The notes under the pieces are model-generated. The model was not told the origin of the DNA. It saw only the letters and a list, made by a program, of their open reading frames with translations, and did not search any database. Shown one piece after another: positions 1-8,229 of a stretch of DNA of 64,000 nt. Numbering within the stretch: position 1 is the stretch's first letter; every line of letters starts with the position of its first letter. This DNA comes from Rhodococcus phenolicus (GTDB lineage Bacteria > Actinomycetota > Actinomycetes > Mycobacteriales > Mycobacteriaceae), in assembly GCF_001646785.1 (NCBI RefSeq), contig NZ_LRRH01000061.1, positions 62,001-126,000 on the forward strand. The letters run 5' to 3'. A program made the position numbers and the translations under genes.

Positions 1-2142
1 GCCGAGATCGTCGCGAACCTGGCGTTGCGCGAGGGCGCCGACTCGGACATCGGTCAGGTGATCATGGACGAGTTCCACTTCTACTCCGAGCCGGACCGCG
101 GCTGGGCGTGGCAGGTGCCGCTGATCGAGCTTCCGCACGCCCAGTTCCTGCTGATGTCGGCGACCCTCGGCGACGTCGGCCGGTTCCGGGAGGATCTGAC
201 GCGGCGCACCGGCCGGCCCACCACCGAGGTCTCGGGCGCCGAACGGCCGGTGCCGCTGACTTACTCGTATTCGCTCGCGCCGATCGGCGAGGCCATCGAG
301 GAGCTGGTCACCACGCATCAGGCTCCGGTCTACGTCGTGCACTTCACGCAGGCCGCGGCCCTCGAACGCGCTCAGGCACTGACGAGCGTCAACATGTGCA
401 GCAAGGCGGAGAAGGAGGCGATCGCCGAGGCCATCGGCGCGTTCCGGTTCTCGACGGGCTTCGGCAGGACACTGTCGCGGCTGGTGCGGCACGGCATCGG
501 CGTGCACCACGCCGGGATGCTGCCGAAGTACCGGCGGCTCGTCGAGCGTCTCGCGCAGGACGGACTGCTCAAGGTCATCTGCGGGACCGACACACTGGGT
601 GTCGGGATCAACGTGCCGATCCGCACGGTTCTGCTGACGGGTCTGACGAAGTTCGACGGCACCCGCATGCGCCAGCTCAAGGCCCGCGAGTTCCATCAGA
701 TCGCGGGTCGCGCCGGGCGTGCCGGGTTCGACACGATGGGCACGGTCGTCGTGCAGGCCCCCGAGCACGAGATCGAGAACCACCGCGCGCTCGCCAAGGC
801 CGGCGACGATCCGAAGAAGAAGCGGAAGGTCCAGCGCAAGAAGGCGCCCGAGGGTTTCGTGTCGTGGGGCGAAGCGACGTTCGAGAAGATCGTGGCCGCG
901 GCGCCGGAGCCGATGGTCTCGCGGTTCCACGTCACCAATTCGATGCTGCTGAACGTCATTGCCCGGCCCGGCAACTGCTTCGACGCCATGCGGCACCTGC
1001 TCGAGGACAATCACGAGCCCCGCAAGGCGCAGCGCCGGCACATCCTGCGGGCCGTCGAGCTGTACCGGGGCCTGCTCCAGGCGGGCATCGTCGAACGCCT
1101 CGACGCCCCCGACGAGGACGGTCGCTGGGCACGGCTGACCGTCGACCTGCAACGCGATTTCGCGTTGAACCAGCCGCTGTCACCCTTCGCGCTGGCGGTC
1201 CTCGAACTGCTCGACATCGAGTCCCCCACCTACGCGCTCGACGTCGTGTCGGTGATCGAATCGACGCTCGACGACCCGCGCCAGGTCCTGTTCGCGCAAC
1301 AGCACGCCGCGCGCGGTGAAGCCGTCGCCCAGATGAAGGCGGACGGGATCGAATACGACGAGCGCATGGAGCTGCTCGAGGAGGTCACCTGGCCCAAGCC
1401 GCTCGTGGAACTGCTCGAGCCGGCGTTCGAGACGTACCGGGCGGGGCATCCGTGGGTGTCCGAGACGCCGCTCTCACCCAAGTCGGTGGTGCGGGACATG
1501 GTCGAGAAGTCGATGACCTTCGCCGAACTGGTCTCCCACTACGGGCTCGCCCGGTCGGAGGGGCTCGTACTGCGCTACCTCGCGGACGCGTACCGGGCAC
1601 TGCGCCAGACCGTGCCGGACTCGGCACGCACCGAGGAGCTCGAGGATCTCACCGAGTGGCTCGGTGAGCTGATCCGCCAGGTCGATTCGTCGCTGCTCGA
1701 CGAATGGGAACAGCTCGCCAACCCGGGTGTCGAATCCGACGATCAGCAGCTCGCGTTCGGCGCGGACACCCCCCGTCCGATCTCGGCGAACACCCGCGCG
1801 TTCAAGGTGATGATCCGTAACGCGATGTTCAAGCGTGTCGAGCTGGCGTCGCGGAAACGGTGGGACGATCTGGCGGCGCTCGGTGACGGCCTCGAGGCCG
1901 AGGACTGGGCGGACCTGCTCGAGCTGTACTTCGACGAGTACGACGAGATCGGCACCGGCCCCGACGCGCGCGGTCCGGGTCTGTTCTCCGTCGTGCAGGA
2001 ACCGGCCCTGTGGCGGGTGCGCCAGACGCTCGCGGATCCCGCCGGGGACCACGGCTGGGCGCTGATCGGCGAGGTGAACCTGTCCGAGTCGGATGCGGCC
2101 GGAGAAGTCGTGTTCGACGAGTTCGAGATCGTCGAGGGCTGA
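1..2142 (+). CDS. DEAD/DEAH-box helicase with DUF3516-type C-terminus, 5' end missing
   Basis: The reading frame is open from the first base, so the N-terminal part with Walker A lies upstream of the window. Visible helicase motifs in order: motif II as MDEFHF near residue 22, motif III as MSATLG, a VHHAGM / GVGINVP segment typical of Ski2-like helicases, and motif VI as HQIAGRAGRAG. The remaining ~400 residues match the layout of actinobacterial helicases carrying DUF3516. It should be an ATP-dependent RNA or DNA helicase; the substrate is unknown. A lysine/arginine patch (KKKRKVQRKK) follows the helicase core. Only 3 nt separate its stop from the next gene, suggesting co-transcription. Confidence 0.85.
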   Translation, partial: AEIVANLALREGADSDIGQVIMDEFHFYSEPDRGWAWQVPLIELPHAQFLLMSATLGDVGRFREDLTRRTGRPTTEVSGAERPVPLTYSYSLAPIGEAIEELVTTHQAPVYVVHFTQAAALERAQALTSVNMCSKAEKEAIAEAIGAFRFSTGFGRTLSRLVRHGIGVHHAGMLPKYRRLVERLAQDGLLKVICGTDTLGVGINVPIRTVLLTGLTKFDGTRMRQLKAREFHQIAGRAGRAGFDTMGTVVVQAPEHEIENHRALAKAGDDPKKKRKVQRKKAPEGFVSWGEATFEKIVAAAPEPMVSRFHVTNSMLLNVIARPGNCFDAMRHLLEDNHEPRKAQRRHILRAVELYRGLLQAGIVERLDAPDEDGRWARLTVDLQRDFALNQPLSPFALAVLELLDIESPTYALDVVSVIESTLDDPRQVLFAQQHAARGEAVAQMKADGIEYDERMELLEEVTWPKPLVELLEPAFETYRAGHPWVSETPLSPKSVVRDMVEKSMTFAELVSHYGLARSEGLVLRYLADAYRALRQTVPDSARTEELEDLTEWLGELIRQVDSSLLDEWEQLANPGVESDDQQLAFGADTPRPISANTRAFKVMIRNAMFKRVELASRKRWDDLAALGDGLEAEDWADLLELYFDEYDEIGTGPDARGPGLFSVVQEPALWRVRQTLADPAGDHGWALIGEVNLSESDAAGEVVFDEFEIVEG

Positions 2143-2145
2143 GCG

Positions 2146-3594
2146 TTGCTCCTTCGTCGGGCCCGCTTGACTCCCGGCGCGGATCCGGTCGACCTGTCGA
2201 TCCGTCACGGCCGGATCGGTGGCGACGGCAGCGCCACACACGACGACAGCGGCGAGGTGGTCGACCTCGCAGGCCGCCTGGTACTGCCGGGATTGTGGGA
2301 TTCGCACGTCCACTTCGATCAGTGGGCGCTGTCGCAGGCCGCGCTCGACCTGTCGGGCGCGCGCTCGGCCGCAGAAGCGGTCACCCTGTTCGCGGCACAC
2401 CTCGAGCACCCGCAGCCGGATGTGGTTGTGGCGCACGGCTTCCGGGACGGTCTGTGGCCGGACGCGCCGACCGCCGCGCTGCTCGATGCGATCGCCCCGC
2501 ACCGGCCCCTCGTCGCGATCAGCGCCGACCTGCACAGTGGGTGGTTCAATTCCGCTGCACTACGGCACTTCTCGCTCGCGGGAGATCCGACGGGCCTGCT
2601 GCGCGAAGCCGAGTTCATGCCGCTGATGAACGAGATCCAGCGCAGCGAGGTTGCGGTGCTCGACCGGTGGGTGGACGAGGCGACCCGAGTGGCCGCCGCC
2701 CGAGGGGTGGTCGGAATCGTCGATTTCGAGATCTCCGACAACGTCGCCGCGTGGTCGCGGCGAATCGCGGCGGGAACCGACCGGTTGCGGGTGCGCTGCG
2801 GAATCTGGCCGCAGTGGCTCGATGCCGCGATCGACGCCGGGTTGCGCACCGGCGGCGAGATCCCCGGCACCGCCGGCCTGGCCACGGTCGGCCCGATGAA
2901 GGTGATCGTCGACGGCTCCCTCGGCACACGCACCGCGTACTGCCACGATCCGTATCCCGGCGGCGACCACGGCGTACTGACCGTGCCGCCGGAGGAACTC
3001 GCGCAGTGGATGTCGCGGGCACGCGACCACGGCATCGATTCCGCGATCCACGCGATCGGCGACCGTGCCTGCGAGCACGTGCTGGACTGCTTCGAGTCGA
3101 CGGGCGCACGAGGCAGCATCGAGCACGCGCAGCTGGTCGCCGACGCGGATTTCGCCCGCTTCGCGCAACTCGGGGTCGCTGCGAGCATCCAGCCCGCGCA
3201 CGTGCACGACGATGCCGATCTCGCCGACCGGTACTGGGCGGGTCGCACCGGCCGCGCGTTCCCGTACGGCACGCTCCTCGGCGCGAACGCGACGCTCGCG
3301 CTCGGTTCGGATGCCCCGGTCGCGCGGCTGGACCCGTGGCTGACCCTGGCGGCCGCCGTCGATCGCACGCTCCCCGACGGACGGGGATGGCACCGCGAAC
3401 ACGAGCTACCGTGGCCGGTCGCACTCGCCGCCTCCACCGGCGGCCGGGACCGGATCACGACCGGTGATGTCGCCGATCTGGTGGTGCTGGACACCGACGT
3501 GCTTCCGTCGGCCGGCGCGGCACTCGCCGAGACCGCCGTGTGGGGAACGATGGTGGGCGGGCACTGGACTCACGGACCTCTCGCCGGGAGCTGA
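2146..3594 (+). CDS. YtcJ-like amidohydrolase (amidohydrolase family 3)
   Basis: A 482-residue metal-dependent hydrolase of the amidohydrolase superfamily. The metal-binding HVH sits at residues 54-56 after a typical LVLPGLWDSHVHFD block. Later signatures are IHAIGDRA, IEHAQLV and LGSDAPV, which fit YtcJ-type enzymes acting on cyclic or exocyclic amide or ester bonds. The start is TTG, placed 3 nt after the helicase stop; this is the first start that keeps the small N-terminal composite-barrel domain intact. No signal peptide is visible. The substrate cannot be predicted from sequence. It is probably translated from the helicase transcript. Confidence 0.85.
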   Translation: MLLRRARLTPGADPVDLSIRHGRIGGDGSATHDDSGEVVDLAGRLVLPGLWDSHVHFDQWALSQAALDLSGARSAAEAVTLFAAHLEHPQPDVVVAHGFRDGLWPDAPTAALLDAIAPHRPLVAISADLHSGWFNSAALRHFSLAGDPTGLLREAEFMPLMNEIQRSEVAVLDRWVDEATRVAAARGVVGIVDFEISDNVAAWSRRIAAGTDRLRVRCGIWPQWLDAAIDAGLRTGGEIPGTAGLATVGPMKVIVDGSLGTRTAYCHDPYPGGDHGVLTVPPEELAQWMSRARDHGIDSAIHAIGDRACEHVLDCFESTGARGSIEHAQLVADADFARFAQLGVAASIQPAHVHDDADLADRYWAGRTGRAFPYGTLLGANATLALGSDAPVARLDPWLTLAAAVDRTLPDGRGWHREHELPWPVALAASTGGRDRITTGDVADLVVLDTDVLPSAGAALAETAVWGTMVGGHWTHGPLAGS

Positions 3595-3687
3595 GTCCTT
3601 CGCCTGCTCGCCGCGTGCGGCCGGTGACGGGGTCACTCCCGCGAGGTCGCCGCGGTGACGAGACCACGAGCACGCGTACCGGTGGGG

Positions 3688-4047
3688 TCACCTGCAGCAG
3701 TTCGGATCCAACACGACACGCAGCGCATCGAGGGCGTCGCCGCGAGCGCGATGGAAGACGTTCATCCCTCGGCGCTCCGATTCGACCATCCCGGCCTTGC
3801 GGAGCTGACCGAGGTGGTGACTGACGGTCGATTCGGCGAGGTCGACACCATCGGCGAGATCGCATGTGCACACCGCACCATCGGGAGCAGTGAGCAGGAT
3901 CGACATCAGCTTGATCCGGACCGGGTCGGCCAGGGCCTTGAGCCGCAGGGCAACCTCGAGCGCGGCGTCGTCGGTCATGGGTGCGGCCGAGACCGGCGCG
4001 CAGCAGATCGGTGCGGTGACATCGAGGACCGGAAGCGCCTTGGGCAT
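3688..4047 (-). CDS. ArsR-family metal(loid)-responsive repressor
   Basis: 119 residues with a winged-helix fold: a CTCDL metal-binding motif precedes the recognition helix (ESTVSHHLGQLRKAG). The CxC is the As(III)/Sb(III) or Cd site of classical ArsR proteins; extra CC pairs lie at both ends (ICC near residue 15, NCC at the C-terminus). It is divergent from the arsI-like gene and shares an inverted-repeat operator with it. Its own promoter appears to have -10 TAGGAT seven nucleotides before the ATG and -35 TCGACA inside the operator arm, so binding should block its own transcription from a leaderless message. Effector identity (As versus Cd) is inferred from neighbours. Confidence 0.88.
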   Translation of the reverse strand: MPKALPVLDVTAPICCAPVSAAPMTDDAALEVALRLKALADPVRIKLMSILLTAPDGAVCTCDLADGVDLAESTVSHHLGQLRKAGMVESERRGMNVFHRARGDALDALRVVLDPNCCR

Positions 4048-4073
4048 GCCGAAGATCCTACCGGCTATCTTGA

Positions 4074-4122
4074 CTTATGTCGAAAAGGTGGCATTCTGAA
4101 ATCGGAAGTATTTCGATATAAG
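4074..4122. promoter_or_regulatory. Inverted-repeat operator between divergent arsR and arsI
   Basis: Two arms, CTTATGTCGAAA (4074-4085) and TTTCGATATAAG (4111-4122), pair with one mismatch across a 25-nt spacer. The left arm covers the apparent -35 element (TCGACA on the minus strand) of the repressor gene. The TTCGAYATA half-site recurs in front of the second arsR gene, which supports a common ArsR binding motif. The site was found by eye; binding is inferred. Confidence 0.6.
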
Positions 4123-4142
4123 CCACACAGGTGGAGGCTGAC

Positions 4143-4625
4143 ATGTCACGCGCACAACTCGCCCTCGACGTCGACGACCTGCACGCAGCCGTCACGTTCT
4201 ACACGAAGCTGTTCGGAACCGAACCGGCCAAGCTCGAACCCGGGTACGCGAACTTCGCGATAGCGGATCCGCCATTGAAGCTCGTCCTGTTCGAGAACCC
4301 CGGCAAGGGCGGCACCATCAACCATCTCGGGGTCGAGGTCGAGTCGAGCGAAAAGGTTCACTCCGAGATCGCCCGCCTGACCGGCGAAGGACTGTTCACC
4401 GACGAGGAGATCGGTACCACCTGTTGCTTCGCCACCCAGGACAAGGTGTGGGTCACCGGACCGGCCGGGGAGAAATGGGAGGTCTACACCGTCCTCGCCG
4501 ACTCCGCGACGTTCGGATCGAGCCCCCGGCACCTCGACGACCCGGCCACCGCCGAGGGCGGTGTGTGCTGCGGCACCGCCGGACCGGCAGAGGACCGCAC
4601 GGTCGCCGCGAAGTCCTGCTGCTGA
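4143..4625 (+). CDS. arsI: ArsI/CadI-family vicinal-oxygen-chelate protein
   Basis: 160 residues with the fold and residues of ArsI C-As lyases and the related cadmium-induced CadI proteins. Candidate metal ligands are Gln5, His61 and Glu113, and a vicinal Cys94-Cys95 pair (TTCC) would bind trivalent arsenic. The C-terminal tail holds two more CC pairs (VCC and SCC at the end). ArsI enzymes cleave the C-As bond of trivalent organoarsenicals with Fe(II) and O2; CadI-type roles in cadmium resistance cannot be excluded. The ATG is chosen over an upstream GTG because GTGGAGG lies at the right distance. It is divergent from arsR and convergent with arsC. Confidence 0.85.
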   Translation: MSRAQLALDVDDLHAAVTFYTKLFGTEPAKLEPGYANFAIADPPLKLVLFENPGKGGTINHLGVEVESSEKVHSEIARLTGEGLFTDEEIGTTCCFATQDKVWVTGPAGEKWEVYTVLADSATFGSSPRHLDDPATAEGGVCCGTAGPAEDRTVAAKSCC

Positions 4626-4673
4626 CCGGCCGGAACGTCGCTGGGGACGACCTTCCGGCACCACCCGGCGGCA

Positions 4674-5084
4674 TCACGACCGCGAGGCGGGTGCCAGCTC
4701 GGCGATCAGGGCTTCCACCTCGGCGCGGATCTCGTCGCGGATCAGGCGTACCGCGTCGATGCCCTGACCTGCGGGGTCGTCGAGGACCCAGTCGCGGTAG
4801 GACTTTCCGGGGAATACCGGGCAGGTGTCGCCGCAACCCATGGTGATCACCACATCCGATGCCCGCACGGCGTCGACAGTGAGAATCTTCGGGTTCTGTG
4901 CGGAGATGTCGATGCCGACTTCGGCCATCACCACGACCGCGGCGGGGTTGACCTGCCCGGCGGGTGCGCTGCCGGCGGAACGGACTTCGATCCGGCCATC
5001 GGCGAGAGCGGTGAGGAACCCGGCGGCCATCTGGGAGCGGCCGGCGTTGTGGACGCAGACGAACAGAACGGACGGTGTGGCCAC
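4674..5084 (-). CDS. arsC: Arsenate reductase, low-molecular-weight phosphatase type
   Basis: 136 residues with the CX5R phosphatase loop (Cys10-VHNAGR-16) at the N-terminus and a second redox pair Cys84/Cys88 in MGCGDTCP, followed by the conserved DW and DDP region. It reduces As(V) to As(III) through a cysteine relay, using thioredoxin or mycothiol/mycoredoxin; the sequence alone does not settle which. The start is taken as GTG, 5 nt after the acr3 stop, with AAGGAG inside the end of acr3. The frame runs on upstream antisense to acr3 but that extension has no family match. It is the last gene of arsR-acr3-arsC; its product feeds the exporter. Confidence 0.9.
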   Translation of the reverse strand: MATPSVLFVCVHNAGRSQMAAGFLTALADGRIEVRSAGSAPAGQVNPAAVVVMAEVGIDISAQNPKILTVDAVRASDVVITMGCGDTCPVFPGKSYRDWVLDDPAGQGIDAVRLIRDEIRAEVEALIAELAPASRS

Positions 5085-5089
5085 GATGG

Positions 5090-6199
5090 TCAGGACTCCT
5101 TCACTGCCGCCGGGGCGACGGTGGTCGTGGTTGCAGGTGGTGTGAAGCGTTTGCGCAGGGCGAGCGAGACGTAGACCAGGGCGACGAGGACCGGCACCTC
5201 GATCAGCGGGCCGACGACCCCGGCGAGGGCCTGCCCGGAGGTGGCGCCGTAGGTGGCGATCGCGACGGCGATCGCGAGTTCGAAGTTGTTGCCCGCGGCG
5301 GTGAACGCGAGGGTGGTGGTGCGTTCGTATCCGAGGCCCACGACGGCTCCGAGGAGGTAGCCGCCACCCCACATGATTGCGAAGTACGCCAGCAGCGGGA
5401 TCGCGATGCGCACCACGTCGACCGGGTGCGAGGTGATCTGCTCCCCCTGCAGGGCGAACAGGATCACGATCGTGAACAGCAGGCCGTACAGCGCCCACGG
5501 CCCGATCCGCGGCAGGAACTTCTGTTCGTACCAGGAGCGTCCCTTGACCTTCTCCCCGTAGTGGTGAGTGAGGAACCCGGCGAGCAGGGGGATGCCGAGA
5601 AAGATCAGCACCGATTTCGCGATCTGCCACGGTGAGGTGTCGATGGTGGTCTGCTCGAGGCCCAGCCAGCCGGGCAGCACGGAGAGGTAGAACCAGCCGA
5701 GCCCGGCGAACATGACGACTTGGAAGACCGAGTTGATCGCCACCAGGACGGCGGCGGCTTCGCGGTCGCCGCAGGCAAGGTCGTTCCAGATGATCACCAT
5801 CGCGATGCACCGGGCGAGGCCGACGATGATCAGCCCGGTCCGGTACTCGGGCAGATCCGGAAGGAAGATCCAGGCGAGCGCGAACATCAGCGCCGGGCCG
5901 ACCATCCAGTTCAGCACCAGCGATCCGGCGAGCATCCTACGATCGCCGGTGACGGTGTCGAGGCGGTCGTAGCGGACCTTCGCCAGGACCGGGTACATCA
6001 TGATCAACAGGCCGAGGGCGATCGGCAGCGAGATGCCGTCGATCTCCACCGCGGACAGGACGTCACCGATGCCGGGGATCATCCGCCCGAGCACCAGGCC
6101 GGCGGCCATCGCGACGCCGATCCACACCGGAAGGAATCGGTCCAGCGTCGAGAGTTTCCCGACCACGGCCGGATGCTCGATCGCGGTCGTCCCGCTCAT
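5090..6199 (-). CDS. acr3: ACR3-family arsenite efflux permease
   Basis: 369 residues, ten predicted membrane helices. The conserved transport cysteine is Cys131 in GLARCIAMVIIWNDLA and the essential acidic residue is Glu307 in AGNNFELAIAVA. Both are hallmarks of ACR3 (bile/arsenite/riboflavin transporter superfamily), not ArsB. It exports arsenite across the cytoplasmic membrane. The start is the ATG whose first bases overlap the arsR stop (ATGA), indicating translational coupling; an upstream in-frame ATG at 6217 lies inside arsR and is less likely. arsC follows 5 nt downstream of the stop. Confidence 0.93.
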   Translation of the reverse strand: MSGTTAIEHPAVVGKLSTLDRFLPVWIGVAMAAGLVLGRMIPGIGDVLSAVEIDGISLPIALGLLIMMYPVLAKVRYDRLDTVTGDRRMLAGSLVLNWMVGPALMFALAWIFLPDLPEYRTGLIIVGLARCIAMVIIWNDLACGDREAAAVLVAINSVFQVVMFAGLGWFYLSVLPGWLGLEQTTIDTSPWQIAKSVLIFLGIPLLAGFLTHHYGEKVKGRSWYEQKFLPRIGPWALYGLLFTIVILFALQGEQITSHPVDVVRIAIPLLAYFAIMWGGGYLLGAVVGLGYERTTTLAFTAAGNNFELAIAVAIATYGATSGQALAGVVGPLIEVPVLVALVYVSLALRKRFTPPATTTTVAPAAVKES

Positions 6200-6582
6200 G
6201 CCGTGATCTCCGCGCATCGGGACACCGGGACCGCGGGCTCACCCTCGACGAGCAGCATCGCCGAGAGCTGCTGCAGCGCAGTCGGAATCACCCAGTAGTA
6301 CACCCAGGTGCCGCGGCGTTCGCAGTCGAGCAGTCCGGCCTCGCGCAACACCTTCAGATGGTGCGAGATCGTCGGCTGCGACAGATCGAACGAGTCGGAG
6401 ATGTCACACACGCACGCCTCACCCCCGGCGTGGGAGGCGACGAGCGAGAGCAGGCGCAGCCGAACCGGATCGCCCAACGCTCTGAACATTCGAGCCAGGT
6501 CACCGGCACGGTCCTCGGTCAGCGGCTCACGCGCCAGCGGAGAACAACACAGGTCTCCGCCGGGAGCATGTTGATTCGACAT
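6196..6582 (-). CDS. arsR: ArsR-family arsenic repressor heading acr3-arsC
   Basis: 128 residues. An ACVCDI metal site directly precedes the recognition helix (SQPTISHHLKVLREAG), the classic As(III)/Sb(III) arrangement. An additional LCC lies near the N-terminus. It is the first gene of a three-gene operon and overlaps acr3 by 4 nt. The ATG giving MSNQHA is preferred; an ATG 18 nt upstream is in frame but lies closer to the operator. The promoter region carries a long inverted repeat. It should release the operon on binding arsenite. Confidence 0.9.
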   Translation of the reverse strand: MSNQHAPGGDLCCSPLAREPLTEDRAGDLARMFRALGDPVRLRLLSLVASHAGGEACVCDISDSFDLSQPTISHHLKVLREAGLLDCERRGTWVYYWVIPTALQQLSAMLLVEGEPAVPVSRCAEITA

Positions 6583-6608
6583 ACATCTATATTGACACAT
6601 TTCGAATC
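6573..6608. promoter_or_regulatory. Candidate ArsR operator upstream of arsR-acr3-arsC
   Basis: Perfect 7-bp arms GATTCGA (6573-6579) and TCGAATC (6602-6608) are separated by 22 nt of AT-rich sequence overlapping the start region of arsR. The left arm continues as TTCGACATA, the same half-site seen at the first ars operator. Repressor binding is inferred. Confidence 0.5.
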
Positions 6609-6651
6609 AGAGACTTCGGGAGGTTCACCCGTCCGGCTCAACCATTCAGAC

Positions 6652-6680
6652 TTTTCTGAATACAGAAAACGCTGTACTAT
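6652..6680 (+). promoter_or_regulatory. Promoter and perfect inverted repeat of the cmtR-like gene
   Basis: TTTTCTG and CAGAAAA flank a 4-nt centre at 6652-6669, a perfect palindrome. A -10 box TACTAT follows at 6675-6680, ending 7 nt before the ATG, so the message should be leaderless. The palindrome covers the -35 region, well placed for autorepression by the encoded metal sensor. Confidence 0.6.
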
Positions 6681-6687
6681 TTGGTCC

Positions 6688-7059
6688 ATGGAGACAGCCG
6701 GCCATCGCGACGCACTCGCACGATTCGGCAACGCCCTGTCCGACACGACCCGGACGCAGATCCTGCTGATCCTGAGGTCGGGTCCGGGATACCCGTCGGA
6801 ACTGGCCGAGCAGATCGGCGTGTCGCGTCAGATCCTGTCCAATCACCTTGCGTGCCTGCGGGGTTGCGGCCTGGTGGTGGCAGTTCCGGAGGGACGACGC
6901 AGCCGCTACGAGCTGGCGGATCCGCGGATCGGTCACGCCCTCGACGACCTGGTCGGGCTGGTCCTCGCGGTCGACCCGAATTGTTGCCCCGACACCGATG
7001 CCGACGGATGCTGCCCCCGAGCACTGACGAGACGAGAGGTTCGACGATGCCACGGATGA
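6688..7059 (+). CDS. cmtR: CmtR-like ArsR/SmtB-family Cd(II)/Pb(II) sensor
   Basis: 123 residues closely resembling mycobacterial CmtR: the recognition helix is followed by LACLRGCGLVV, giving Cys56 and Cys60 in helix alpha-4 (Cys57/Cys61 in M. tuberculosis CmtR). C-terminal cysteines at 99-100 and 108-109 could supply the third ligand (Cys102 there). CmtR proteins repress metal-efflux operons and release DNA on Cd or Pb binding. Unusually, no P-type ATPase follows; the next gene is a DUF3703 protein, overlapping by 13 nt. The ATG is chosen because the palindrome and -10 box lie directly upstream. Confidence 0.87.
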   Translation: METAGHRDALARFGNALSDTTRTQILLILRSGPGYPSELAEQIGVSRQILSNHLACLRGCGLVVAVPEGRRSRYELADPRIGHALDDLVGLVLAVDPNCCPDTDADGCCPRALTRREVRRCHG

Positions 7060-7388
7060 CCCCGGCCGCCCGCCGCGTGTACCGGCAGGAGATGGCGGCC
7101 GCGAAGACCGCCACAAGCGAACAGTTGCGGTGGCATCACCTCGAACGCGCCCACATCGCCTCCCAGCCGAACCCGTGGCTGCACACCTGCAACCACGCGG
7201 CGATGCTGAGGGCGGCGCTGCGCCAACGGGACCGGCGCGAAGCAGTCGGCCAGGTGCTGCGTATCGTCGTCGCCGCACCGGGGTCGCTCACCGGCCGGTA
7301 CCCCGACGGCAACACCGGCCGTGTCGCCGCCGGTCTCACAACCCCGATGCCGATCCCGGAGGATCTCGCCGCCGCCCTGTCCCGCTGA
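7047..7388 (+). CDS. DUF3703 family protein
   Basis: 113 residues, no signal peptide or membrane segment. The sequence (RHHLERAHI-like segment as WHHLERAHI, then HTCNHAAMLRAALR, GQVLRIVVAAPGSLTGRYPDGNTG) matches the small uncharacterised DUF3703 family. Conserved His and Cys in the WHHLERAH and HTCNH stretches could bind metal, which is inference. The ATG overlaps the end of the cmtR-like gene, so the two are translationally coupled and probably controlled by the same metal signal. Confidence 0.75.
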   Translation: MPRMTPAARRVYRQEMAAAKTATSEQLRWHHLERAHIASQPNPWLHTCNHAAMLRAALRQRDRREAVGQVLRIVVAAPGSLTGRYPDGNTGRVAAGLTTPMPIPEDLAAALSR

Positions 7389-7466
7389 TCGCGGGACGAG
7401 CACCGCGCCGAGACGTGGCCGTTCGACGGAACGCGACGGCCGATGTCGGACCGGTACGCTGACCGG

Positions 7467-8222
7467 GTGAGTGACGAGTCTCCGCAGGTGTTCCGGCTGG
7501 CCTATGTTCCGGGGGTCACCCCCGCCAAATGGGTGCGCGTGTGGAGCGAGCGGATGCCCGATGTCCCGATCGAACTGGTCCCGGTGCCGTCCACGTCCGG
7601 CGCGGCGTGCATCCGGGAGGACCTGGCCGACGCCGCGCTGCTGCGGCTGCCGCTCGAACGCGACGGCCTGTCGGTCATCGGTCTGTACACCGAGGTCTCG
7701 GTCGTCGTCGTGCCGAACGAGCATGCGATCGCCGCGGTAGAAGAGGTGGCGGTGGCCGACCTCGAAGAGGAGACCGTCCTGCACCCGCTCGACGACGTGC
7801 TGGATTGGGCGCAGCTTCCCGGCGAGGACGCGTTCGAACGTCCGGAGACCACCGAGGGCGCGATCTCGCACGTCGCTTCCGAGGTCGGGGTCCTGATCAC
7901 CCCGCAGTCGCTGGCCCGCCTGCATCATCGCAAGGATCTGACCTACCGCCCGGTGGTGGACGCCCCGCAGTCGCAGGTCGGCCTCGTATGGCTCACCGAC
8001 CGCACGACCGATCTCGTCGACGAGTTCGTCGGGATCGTCCGTGGCCGCACCGCGAACAGTTCGCGAGGGCGGCAGGAGGATTCCGACAAGAAGACGAAAC
8101 GGCGCGGGGAGCGCCAGGGTTCGCAGCCCCGGAAGGTCGTGGGCGACAAGAAGCCGAAGACGCGGCGCGGCAACGCCGGCCAGCCCAAGAGCGCCGGCCG
8201 AGTCCGGAAGCGGCGCGGCTGA
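7467..8222 (+). CDS. LysR-type substrate-binding domain protein without DNA-binding domain
   Basis: About 250 residues. The first ~195 form a periplasmic-binding-like fold as in the effector domain of LysR regulators (start FRLAYVPGVTPAKWV; PLERDGLSVIGLYTE; SEVGVLITPQSLARL), but there is no helix-turn-helix. The last ~50 residues are extremely rich in Lys and Arg (DKKTKRRGERQG, KKPKTRRG, RVRKRRG), suggesting nucleic-acid or polyanion contact. The GTG start is preferred because TACGCT lies 6 nt upstream, a leaderless promoter pattern; an in-frame ATG at 7443 is the alternative. Such stand-alone domains occur in actinobacteria; the function is unknown. Confidence 0.75.
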   Translation: MSDESPQVFRLAYVPGVTPAKWVRVWSERMPDVPIELVPVPSTSGAACIREDLADAALLRLPLERDGLSVIGLYTEVSVVVVPNEHAIAAVEEVAVADLEEETVLHPLDDVLDWAQLPGEDAFERPETTEGAISHVASEVGVLITPQSLARLHHRKDLTYRPVVDAPQSQVGLVWLTDRTTDLVDEFVGIVRGRTANSSRGRQEDSDKKTKRRGERQGSQPRKVVGDKKPKTRRGNAGQPKSAGRVRKRRG

Positions 8223-8229
8223 GTCGCGT

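Noticed and set aside
5085-5810. Upstream in-frame extension of arsC
   Set aside because: It lies within acr3 in a different frame and is rich in Arg/Pro without arsenate-reductase features.
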